Source: Stenotrophomonas sp.
Lineage (GTDB): Bacteria; Pseudomonadota; Gammaproteobacteria; Xanthomonadales; Xanthomonadaceae
Assembly (NCBI GenBank): GCA_003484865.1
Contig: DMZT01000093.1
Location: 1 to 5,193 of the forward strand
Length of the DNA: 5,193 nucleotides
Direction of reading: 5' to 3'
The first letter of the stretch is position 1; each line of letters opens with the position of its first letter. Positions 1 through 5,193 of this stretch are shown here, one piece after another. The translations under genes and the position numbers were made by a program. The notes beneath the pieces are model-generated. The model was not told the DNA's origin. It worked only from the letters and a program-made list of their open reading frames with translations, and ran no database searches.

Positions 1-14
1 CGCTCTTCCGATCT
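1..14. other. Illumina TruSeq adapter remnant (non-biological)
   Basis: The first 14 bases, CGCTCTTCCGATCT, are identical to the 3' end of the Illumina TruSeq universal/Read 1 adapter. The Read 2 adapter differs at the first of these bases. This marks an untrimmed contig end. Read in the frame of the following gene, these bases would add four false residues (Leu-Phe-Arg-Ser) and should be ignored. Confidence 0.93.
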
Positions 15-587
15 GTGGTGGCACTGCTGCTGCAGTACCACCTGCTGCTGCGCACGCCCGGCCTGGGGGCTGCGGACGCGACGCTGCGCTACCTGGGCTA
101 CTTCACCATCCTGAGCAACATCGGCGTCGCCGCGGTCTGCCTGGCACTGGCCCGGGGCCGCCGTGAAGGGCTGGCCGGCCCGGTCCCGCGCGCGGCGGTG
201 GCGCTGTTCATCGGCATCACCGGGTTGATCTACGTGATCATCCTGCGTCCGCTGTGGCACCCGCAGGGCGCGCAATGGTGGGCCGATGCCGGCCTGCATT
301 ACGCGGTGCCCGTGCTGTATCTGCTTGGCTGGCTGGCCGGGCCGCATGGCGGCCTGCATCGGCGTGGGTTGCTCAGCACACTGGCGTTGCCGACGGTCTA
401 CCTCGGCTGGGCCCTGCTGGTCGGGCGGCTCAGTGGGCAGTACCCGTATCCCTTCCTGGACCTGGGCGCGCTGGGCATCGCGCTGGTTGCGCGCAATGCG
501 CTGTCCGTGGCAGTGGTGTTCGTCGTGTGCGGTGCGCTGGTGTGGTGGCTGGATGGTGCCTTGGCGGCGCGCCGCCGGAACCGCTAA
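15..587 (+). CDS. Pr6Pr-family integral membrane protein, 5'-truncated
   Basis: Multi-pass inner-membrane protein of the Pr6Pr family, whose biochemical role is not established. The visible part is 190 residues. Counting from base 15, hydrophobic segments lie near residues 1-12 (partial), 29-46, 61-80, 94-108, 119-137 and 155-178, and the C-terminus is basic (AARRRNR), as expected for a cytoplasmic tail. Family hallmarks are YFTILSN (30-36), LHYAVPVLYLLGWL (94-107) and GQYPYPFLD (141-149). The GTG at base 15 directly follows adapter sequence and has no upstream RBS, so it is probably an internal valine. I infer that roughly 15-25 N-terminal residues, most of the first membrane helix, are missing. 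The gene stops at TAA 585-587, 4 bp from the stop of the convergent DUF72 gene. Family assignment is strong; function is unknown. Confidence 0.85.
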   Translation: MVALLLQYHLLLRTPGLGAADATLRYLGYFTILSNIGVAAVCLALARGRREGLAGPVPRAAVALFIGITGLIYVIILRPLWHPQGAQWWADAGLHYAVPVLYLLGWLAGPHGGLHRRGLLSTLALPTVYLGWALLVGRLSGQYPYPFLDLGALGIALVARNALSVAVVFVVCGALVWWLDGALAARRRNR

Positions 588-590
588 CGC

Positions 591-620
591 ATCAGCTGCC
601 GCCGAGCAGCTGCAGCTGAT
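591..620. repeat. Inverted repeat at convergent gene ends
   Basis: A perfect 9-bp inverted repeat, ATCAGCTGC (591-599) and GCAGCTGAT (612-620), is separated by 12 bp. It covers the stop and last codons of the DUF72 gene and begins 3 bp after the Pr6Pr stop. No T-tract follows on either strand, so it is not a canonical intrinsic terminator. It may still form an RNA hairpin that protects or ends both converging transcripts. Part of the symmetry comes from the palindromic CAGCTG words that encode Gln-Leu-Gln-Leu, so it could be incidental. Confidence 0.4.
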
Positions 621-1410
621 CGCGCAGCGCCATCGCCGCGCCGGGATTGCGCTGTTTGGCCGCACCGATGAACAGCACATATACCTCGCGCGGTGGCTGC
701 GCGGGGCGTTCGGCGCAAAGGTGGGGAAGGTCCGGATTGTCTTCGCCGCGGGCCCAGCGCATCGCACGCAGGCACCATTGCTCCATGGCCCTGGCCGGGT
801 AGCCGGCGCGCAGGTTGGCGCGCGAGCGCATCAGCCGCGCATAGATGAACCCCGCGGTCGGGTCGGCAAAGCTGGGGTACTCATCCGAGCCACTGAATAC
901 CAGCGCTGCACCGTGGGCGCGGGCAGCGGCCAACAGCGCCGGCGTCCATGCGGCAGGATTGCGTACCTCCAGTGCATGCTGCAGAAGCCGACCGTCGATC
1001 TTGCGCGGGAGCATGCCCAGGAACTGCTCGAATTCGTCCGCACCGGCGGGATGGCTGTCGCCGAACTGCCAGATCAGCGGTCCCAGCCGGTCCTCCAGCA
1101 CGCTGATGCCCTCGATGAAGCGCTCGGCGCGTTCACCAACGGTGGTCAGGTCATGGGTCTGGGTGATCGTGCGCGGCGCCTTGGCCGAGAAGCGGAAGCC
1201 CGCTGGCGTCTGCTCGCGCCACTGCGCATAGATGGCCGGCTTCTGCGCACGGTAGAACGTGCTGTTGATCTCGATGCAGCCCAGCTGTTGGCTGGCGTAG
1301 GCCAGTTCTTCGCGTTGCGGCAGCCCGGCCGGATAGAACGTGCCGCCGCGCCATGCCGGGAAGACCCAGCCGCCGATGCCGGTGCGGATGGTGCCGGGCG
1401 GTGTGCTCAT
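592..1410 (-). CDS. DUF72 (YecE-like) domain protein
   Basis: Protein of 272 residues, a usual length for DUF72, a TIM-barrel-like family found across bacteria with no firmly assigned reaction (E. coli YecE is a member). One domain fills the protein. Recognisable blocks are GIGGWVFPAW followed by FYPAGLP (11-31), IEINSTFYR (46-54), GFRFSAKAPRTITQTH (71-86), LGPLIWQF (109-116), ALEVRNPAAW (146-155), and a C-terminal VYVLFIG strand (243-249) before a final helix. Clustered acidic and aromatic residues in the first blocks suggest a ligand or catalytic pocket, as known for the family. No signal peptide or membrane segment is seen, so it is probably cytoplasmic. The ATG at 1410 overlaps the stop of the upstream VOC gene (ATGA, 1407-1410). 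No good Shine-Dalgarno precedes it, so translation is probably coupled. An open frame continues upstream to 1773 but runs antisense-frame through the VOC gene and is rejected. Confidence 0.93.
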   Translation of the reverse strand: MSTPPGTIRTGIGGWVFPAWRGGTFYPAGLPQREELAYASQQLGCIEINSTFYRAQKPAIYAQWREQTPAGFRFSAKAPRTITQTHDLTTVGERAERFIEGISVLEDRLGPLIWQFGDSHPAGADEFEQFLGMLPRKIDGRLLQHALEVRNPAAWTPALLAAARAHGAALVFSGSDEYPSFADPTAGFIYARLMRSRANLRAGYPARAMEQWCLRAMRWARGEDNPDLPHLCAERPAQPPREVYVLFIGAAKQRNPGAAMALRDQLQLLGGS

Positions 1411-1847
1411 GCGCCGCCCGCATGGTCGGCCCACGGGTCGTAGCTGCCGAACCACCACAGGTAACCTTCCAGATCGCGGCAGGCATAGCCGCGGCCGCCA
1501 TACGGTTGGTCGGCGATGTCCATGACGATCTGCGCGCCCGCGGCGACGGCGCGCGCATGGTGCGCATCCGGATCGGCCACGATCACGCAGGCGCTCTGGG
1601 TCTGCCGACCGCCGACCTCGTCCGGGTGGACGCTGTAGCGGCCCCACTCGCTGGCGTTGTCGACCGAGCCGAGCATGATCATGCCGTGGCCATACACCAT
1701 CTGGGCATGGTGGACGATATCGCCCTCGGCATACACCGCCTGTTTCTGGAAGCCGAACGCGCGCTGCAGCCACGCCATCGCGGCGTGTGCATCGCGGTAG
1801 CGCAGGCAGGGAATGATCGTGGCGGTGGTCTCGGCGGGCGCGGTCAT
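1407..1847 (-). CDS. VOC-superfamily (glyoxalase/PhnB-like) protein
   Basis: Small cytoplasmic protein of 146 residues, the usual size for a single-unit vicinal-oxygen-chelate protein with two beta-alpha-beta-beta-beta modules. The first module contains IIPCLRYRDAHAAMAWLQRAFGF (split here as IIPCLRYRDA, 11-20, and MAWLQRAFGF, 24-33), then IVHHAQMVYGHGMIMLGS (44-61). The second starts at CVIVADPDAHHARAVAAGA (87-105) and ends in the typical YACRDLEGYLWWFGSYDPW (121-139). By family analogy, His47 and Glu127 are likely metal ligands. Substrate is not predictable: members include glyoxalases, dioxygenases and antibiotic-binding proteins, and nothing here points to one of them. The ATG at 1847 is fixed by a perfect AAGGAGG six bases upstream. 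It is the first gene of a two-gene operon with DUF72. An open frame continues upstream to 3011 but is antisense to the serine hydrolase and is not coding. Confidence 0.93.
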   Translation of the reverse strand: MTAPAETTATIIPCLRYRDAHAAMAWLQRAFGFQKQAVYAEGDIVHHAQMVYGHGMIMLGSVDNASEWGRYSVHPDEVGGRQTQSACVIVADPDAHHARAVAAGAQIVMDIADQPYGGRGYACRDLEGYLWWFGSYDPWADHAGGA

Positions 1848-1853
1848 GGCGGG

Positions 1854-1860
1854 CCTCCTT
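1854..1860 (-). promoter_or_regulatory. Strong Shine-Dalgarno of the VOC gene
   Basis: On the minus strand these bases read AAGGAGG, a full match to the anti-Shine-Dalgarno complement, six bases before the ATG at 1847. This settles the VOC start and predicts efficient translation of the operon's first gene, which matters for the coupled DUF72 gene downstream. Confidence 0.88.
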
Positions 1861-1947
1861 CTGGCACAGGCGAGCCTGATCCGGGCCGCGTTACCATCGT
1901 GCGAAACCGGGGCAGCGACACCCTCGACGCCCCCGCCACACGCAACC

Positions 1948-1951
1948 GGAG
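1948..1951 (+). promoter_or_regulatory. Shine-Dalgarno supporting a TTG start
   Basis: GGAG (within CGGAGA) lies seven bases before the TTG at 1959, a good spacing. It is the main reason for choosing TTG as the serine hydrolase start. The only other nearby in-frame start, GTG at 1899, has no comparable site. The rest of the 111-bp divergent region 1848-1958 shows no convincing -35/-10 pair in either direction. Confidence 0.7.
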
Positions 1952-1958
1952 ACACTGC

Positions 1959-3536
1959 TTGAACACATCCTGGATCGGAGGCGCCGTGCTGCTCGCATGC
2001 GCACCCTTGGCATCGGCCGCCGTGCCGGCCGAACTGCAGCGGCTGGACGCCACCATCGAACGCGCCCGCACCGAGTTCGACATCCCCGGCATCGCCGTGG
2101 CGGTGGTCAAGGATGGCAAGGTAGTGATGGAGCGCGGCTACGGGGTGCGCGAGCTGGGCAAGCCGGATCCGGTCCAGGCCGATACGCTGTTCGCGATCGC
2201 GTCCAACACCAAGGCGTTCACCGCCACCGCGCTGAATCTGCTGGCCGAGCAGGGCAAGCTGAAGATGGAGGATCGCGTGATCGATCATCTGCCCGGCTTC
2301 CGCATGTCCGATCCGTACGTCACCGGCGAAATGCGCATCCGCGATCTGCTCTCGCACCGCAGTGGCCTGAGCCTGGGCGCGGGCGACCTGCTGTTCTGGC
2401 CGACCACCTCCTACAGCAACAAGGAGGTGGTGCAGCGGCTGGGCAAGGTGCCGCTGAAGGCCGGTTTCCGTGATCGCTATGCCTACGACAACATTCTCTA
2501 CGCGGTCGCCCAGCAGGTGATCGAACAGGTATCCGGGCAGACCTATGCGGACTTCCTGCAGCAGCACATCTTCACCCCGGTGGGCATGCAAGGCACCCGC
2601 TACAACGCCGATCATCTGCAGCCCGGCGACAACGCCGCGGTCGGTCACGCCAAGTACGATTTCAGCCAGCTGCGCACCGTCGCGCCGCTGACCTGGTCCA
2701 ACAATGCCGGCGCCGGCGGCATTTATTCCAGCGTGCACGACATGGCGCGCTGGATGAACGTGCAGCTGGCCCACGGCACGCTGGAGAACGGGCAGCCACT
2801 GTTCACCGCCAAGACCCAGCAGGCGATGTGGCAGATGATTACGCCTCAGGTCGTGCCCGAACCGAGCGTGCCGCAGCTGGCGGCCGCACGGCCGAACTTC
2901 GCCGGCTATGGCGAAGGCTGGAGCCTGAGCGACTACCGCGGCCAGAAGCTGGTCTGGCATACCGGCGGCTGGCCGGGGATGGTGTCGCGCGTGACCCTGG
3001 TGCCGGAGCACAAGCTGGGCATCGTGGTGCTCACCAACCAGGAAGTCGGCGCGGCCTTCAATGCCATCACGATGGAAGCGCTGGATGCCTATCTGCAGGC
3101 CCCGGCCACCGACTGGGTCGCCGCGTATGCCGCTGCCGTTGCCAAGTCACAGGAGAAAGCAGACGAAGGCTGGGCCAAGCACCAGGCCGCACGTGATGCG
3201 AGATCCAAGCCGTCGCTGCCACTGGCGCGCTACGCAGGGGGCTACCGCGACCCATGGTACGGCGATGTATTCGTTGAGCAGCAGGGCGGCAAGCTGCGCC
3301 TGCGCTTCGGCAAGACCGCGCAGTTGATCGGCACGCTGGAACATTGGCAGCACGATACCTTCCTGGTGCGCTGGGACGACCGGTCACTCAATGCCGACGC
3401 CTTCGTGAATTTCAGTCTGGATCCGGACGGCAACGTCCGTGAGGTCCGCATGCAGGCGGCGTCCTCGCTGACCGATTTCAGTTTCGATTTCCAGGACCTG
3501 CTGCTGACACCGATCGCGCCCGAGGCCAAGGGCTGA
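1959..3536 (+). CDS. Secreted serine hydrolase, class C beta-lactamase/DD-peptidase fold with C-terminal DUF3471-type domain
   Basis: Protein of 525 residues from the TTG start. Residues 1-20 form a signal peptide with a hydrophobic core (AVLLACAPLA) and an ASA-A cleavage site, predicting a periplasmic or secreted enzyme. The beta-lactamase-type domain spans about 25-380. Its active-site motifs are SNTK (Ser82 nucleophile, Lys85), YDN (Tyr176, Asn178) and HTG (334-336). HTG replaces the KTG of true beta-lactamases and is common in DD-peptidases, D-aminopeptidases and esterases, so antibiotic resistance should not be assumed. A charged, Ala-rich linker (about 386-420) leads to a beta-rich C-terminal domain (YAGGYRDPWYGDVFVEQ onward, about 425-515) resembling DUF3471, often fused to these hydrolases. 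The substrate is probably a peptide, peptidoglycan fragment or ester, but is unproven. The gene is divergent from the VOC-DUF72 operon, and an intrinsic terminator follows 39 bp after its stop, so it is probably monocistronic. The N-terminal region before the signal core has no Lys or Arg, which is unusual. Starting at GTG 1899 would add several Arg. Confidence 0.92.
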   Translation: MNTSWIGGAVLLACAPLASAAVPAELQRLDATIERARTEFDIPGIAVAVVKDGKVVMERGYGVRELGKPDPVQADTLFAIASNTKAFTATALNLLAEQGKLKMEDRVIDHLPGFRMSDPYVTGEMRIRDLLSHRSGLSLGAGDLLFWPTTSYSNKEVVQRLGKVPLKAGFRDRYAYDNILYAVAQQVIEQVSGQTYADFLQQHIFTPVGMQGTRYNADHLQPGDNAAVGHAKYDFSQLRTVAPLTWSNNAGAGGIYSSVHDMARWMNVQLAHGTLENGQPLFTAKTQQAMWQMITPQVVPEPSVPQLAAARPNFAGYGEGWSLSDYRGQKLVWHTGGWPGMVSRVTLVPEHKLGIVVLTNQEVGAAFNAITMEALDAYLQAPATDWVAAYAAAVAKSQEKADEGWAKHQAARDARSKPSLPLARYAGGYRDPWYGDVFVEQQGGKLRLRFGKTAQLIGTLEHWQHDTFLVRWDDRSLNADAFVNFSLDPDGNVREVRMQAASSLTDFSFDFQDLLLTPIAPEAKG

Positions 3537-3575
3537 ACCCCGTCGCCGGCGTGTGATGGAGGTGAGAGTAAAAGG

Positions 3576-3614
3576 ACAGGCCGCGGTGGGATAATCGCGG
3601 CCTGTTTTGTTTTT
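3576..3614 (+). terminator. Intrinsic terminator of the serine hydrolase gene
   Basis: A perfect 10-bp GC-rich stem, ACAGGCCGCG (3576-3585) with CGCGGCCTGT (3596-3605), is followed by a T-rich run, TTTTGTTTTT, ending at 3614. A wobble and an A-T pair (3586/3595, 3587/3594) can tighten the loop to six bases. It begins 39 bp after the hydrolase stop. On the minus strand the hairpin is followed only by CCTTTT, so termination in that direction would be weaker. The loop contains a promoter-like motif. Confidence 0.9.
3587..3595 (+). promoter_or_regulatory. Putative extended -10 promoter for the ABC exporter gene
   Basis: TGGGATAAT fits the extended -10 pattern TGnTATAAT with one mismatch in the hexamer (GATAAT). 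Transcription would begin near 3602, giving a leader of about 24 bases before the ATG at 3626. No good -35 is seen at 16-18 bp spacing (the region reads GAGTAAAA), as can be tolerated for extended -10 promoters. The leader offers only a weak Shine-Dalgarno-like GGTG (3615-3618), seven bases from the ATG. The motif sits inside the terminator loop. Confidence 0.5.
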
Positions 3615-3625
3615 GGTGCACTGCG

Positions 3626-5193
3626 ATGTTCCGCTGGTTCGAATCGCTGATTCCGGTTTTCCCGCCGATCGATGCGCGCATGCCACCGCGCAAGGTGGTG
3701 CCGTTCTATATCCACTATCTGCGCCCGGTGTGGCCGGTGCTGCTGGCCACGTTGATCGCCGGCCTGCTGTTGGCGCTGGTCGAAGTGGCGATGTTCGATT
3801 TCCTTGGCCGCATCGTGGACATGGTCGCCGAGCAGCCCGGCAGCGATTTCTTTGCGCGGCATGCCAACACGCTGATGTGGATGGCCGGCATCACCCTGAT
3901 CGCGCGCCCGCTGCTGGTGTCGTTGCACAGCCTGCTGGTGAACCAGGCGATCGTACCGGGGCTGAGCAACCGCTCGCGCTGGTTGATGCACAACTATGTG
4001 GTGCGGCAGAGCCTGAGCTTCTTCCAGAACGATTTCGCCGGCAGCATGGCCAATCGGGTCATGCAGACGGGGACGTCGCTGCGTGAATCGGCCGTGCAGA
4101 TGGTCGATTCGCTCTGGTACATCATCGTCTACACCGGCACCGCGCTGTACCTGTTCGCGCAGGCGGACTGGCGGCTGATGATTCCGTTGGGGCTGTGGAT
4201 GGCCGGCTACGCGGTGATCATGTGGTACTTCGTGCCGCGGGCCAAAGAGCGCGCGTGGATCGCCTCCGAAGCACGCTCCAAAGCGATGGGCCGCATTGTG
4301 GATGGCTACACCAACGTGCCCACGCTGAAGCTGTTCGCCCATGGCGGGCGCGAGCAGGCCTACGTGGCCGAGGCGATCGACGAACTGGCCACCAAGCACC
4401 GTGGCCAGACCCGGGTCACCACCGGGCTGGAAGTCACCATCGCCATCGTCAACGGCTTCCTGATCGTGGGCACCTGCGGCCTGGCGCTGTGGCTGTGGAA
4501 CGGCGGCCACATCACCGTCGGCGCAATTACCCTGGCCACCGGCCTGGTGATCCGCATCCACAACATGTCCGGCTGGATCATGTGGACCATCAACGGCATC
4601 TTCGAAGATATCGGCACGGTGCAGGACGGCATCACCACCATCTCCCAGCCGCTGACCGTGCAGGACCGTATCGACGCCGTGCCGTTGGTGGTCAGCCAGG
4701 GCGCCGTGCATTTCGATCACATCCATTTCCATTACGGCAAACGCGGGGGCGTGATCGCCGGGTTGGACCTGCAGGTGAAACCCGGTGAGAAGATCGGCCT
4801 GGTGGGTCCCTCGGGTGCCGGCAAGTCGACCCTGGTCAACGTGCTGCTGCGTCTGTACGACCTGGAGAGCGGGCAGATCCGCATCGACGGCCAGGACATC
4901 GCGGGTGTCACCCAGGAGAGCCTGCGCCGGCAGATCGGCGTGGTCACCCAGGACACCTCGCTGCTGCACCGCTCGATCCGCGACAACCTGCTGTACGGGC
5001 GTCCGGATGCAACCGAGGCGCAGCTGCATGCCGCCGTGGCCAAGGCACGCGCCTCGGCCTTCATCGATACGCTGGTCGATGGGGAAGGGCGCCGTGCTTA
5101 CGACGCGCACGTCGGCGAGCGCGGGGTGAAACTGTCCGGCGGCCAGCGCCAGCGCATCGCGATCGCGCGGGTGCTGCTCAAGGACGCCCCGAT
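3626..5193 (+). CDS. ABC exporter, fused permease and ATP-binding domains, 3'-truncated
   Basis: Inner-membrane ABC exporter half-transporter, expected to work as a dimer that uses ATP to export a substrate. The visible 522 residues run off the window; family length is about 600, so some 80-90 are missing. A cytoplasmic N-terminus of about 33 residues precedes six membrane segments, near 35-60, 82-105, 160-180, 183-203, 268-291 and 298-322. The nucleotide-binding domain starts near 358. It shows the A-loop Tyr370 (HFHY), Walker A GPSGAGKS (394-401), Q-loop Gln442, the exporter X-loop VGERG (496-500) and signature LSGGQ (503-507). Walker B and the switch His lie beyond the end; the last codons (KDAP) are where the Walker B strand normally begins. 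The motifs seen are intact, so it looks functional. ATG 3626 is chosen as the first start after the terminator, with a weak GGTG upstream. The substrate (lipid, peptide, drug or other) cannot be told from these motifs. Confidence 0.94.
   Translation, partial: MFRWFESLIPVFPPIDARMPPRKVVPFYIHYLRPVWPVLLATLIAGLLLALVEVAMFDFLGRIVDMVAEQPGSDFFARHANTLMWMAGITLIARPLLVSLHSLLVNQAIVPGLSNRSRWLMHNYVVRQSLSFFQNDFAGSMANRVMQTGTSLRESAVQMVDSLWYIIVYTGTALYLFAQADWRLMIPLGLWMAGYAVIMWYFVPRAKERAWIASEARSKAMGRIVDGYTNVPTLKLFAHGGREQAYVAEAIDELATKHRGQTRVTTGLEVTIAIVNGFLIVGTCGLALWLWNGGHITVGAITLATGLVIRIHNMSGWIMWTINGIFEDIGTVQDGITTISQPLTVQDRIDAVPLVVSQGAVHFDHIHFHYGKRGGVIAGLDLQVKPGEKIGLVGPSGAGKSTLVNVLLRLYDLESGQIRIDGQDIAGVTQESLRRQIGVVTQDTSLLHRSIRDNLLYGRPDATEAQLHAAVAKARASAFIDTLVDGEGRRAYDAHVGERGVKLSGGQRQRIAIARVLLKDAP

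Noticed and set aside
286..1443. A 385-residue plus-strand open frame crossing Pr6Pr and DUF72.
   Set aside because: It is out of frame with Pr6Pr and antisense to DUF72. The translation has no recognisable domain, whereas both overlapping genes show clear family motifs.
1411..1773. N-terminal extension of DUF72 by 121 residues.
   Set aside because: It runs in a shifted frame of the VOC gene. The ATG at 1410 in the ATGA overlap gives a normal-length DUF72 protein.
1353..1958. Upstream extension of the serine hydrolase frame by about 200 residues.
   Set aside because: It is antisense to DUF72 and VOC, and would place the signal peptide inside the protein. The TTG with GGAG at 1959 is the better start.
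1848..1958. Possible sigma70 promoters in the divergent region, for example TACCAT at 1892-1897.
   Set aside because: It matches the -10 consensus in four of six bases but has no matching -35 and no extended -10, so it is too weak to annotate.
1848..3011. Upstream extension of the VOC reading frame by 388 residues on the minus strand.
   Set aside because: It is antisense to the serine hydrolase, has no known domain, and the ATG at 1847 has a perfect Shine-Dalgarno.
3242..5110. A 622-residue open frame on the minus strand.
   Set aside because: It lies opposite the ABC exporter and the end of the hydrolase. Its translation is rich in His, Gln, Asp and Arg without any recognisable domain, as expected from the antisense of GC-rich coding DNA, while the plus strand has intact ABC motifs.
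15..5193. A new defence, mobile or biosynthetic system.
   Set aside because: All coding sequence is explained by known families (Pr6Pr, DUF72, VOC, serine hydrolase, ABC exporter). There is no transposase, integrase, direct-repeat array, toxin-antitoxin pair or compositional shift.

Overview
The window looks like ordinary chromosomal DNA from a GC-rich gammaproteobacterium. The gene types and base composition suggest Xanthomonadaceae (for example Stenotrophomonas, Xanthomonas or Pseudoxanthomonas), but this is an inference from gene content and style, not from a marker gene. The first 14 bases match the 3' end of the Illumina TruSeq Read 1 adapter, so the window probably begins at the raw edge of a draft contig and biological sequence starts at base 15.

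Layout. (1) 15-587 (+): a Pr6Pr-family integral membrane protein that has lost its N-terminus at the contig edge. (2) 592-1847 (-): a two-gene operon, transcribed right to left, with a VOC/glyoxalase-like protein first and a DUF72 (YecE-like) protein second. Their stop and start codons overlap in an ATGA. The operon converges on the Pr6Pr gene with only 4 bp between the stop codons. (3) 1848-1958: a 111-bp divergent intergenic region holding a ribosome binding site for each neighbour but no promoter that can be named with confidence. (4) 1959-3536 (+): a secreted serine hydrolase of the class C beta-lactamase/DD-peptidase fold with a C-terminal DUF3471-type domain, starting at TTG. (5) 3537-3625: a compact intergenic region with a strong intrinsic terminator whose loop contains an extended -10 promoter motif, apparently for the next gene. 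(6) 3626-5193 (+): an ABC exporter with fused membrane and ATPase domains, cut off by the window end just before Walker B.

There is no sign of a mobile element, CRISPR array, tRNA, rRNA, phage gene or defence system, and the genes do not form an obvious shared pathway. Only the VOC-DUF72 pair is clearly co-expressed. The serine hydrolase (periplasm or secreted) and the ABC exporter (inner membrane) face the envelope but appear to be separate transcription units. No previously undescribed system is evident. The points most worth checking are the adapter remnant, the interlocked terminator and promoter, and the VOC-DUF72 coupling.
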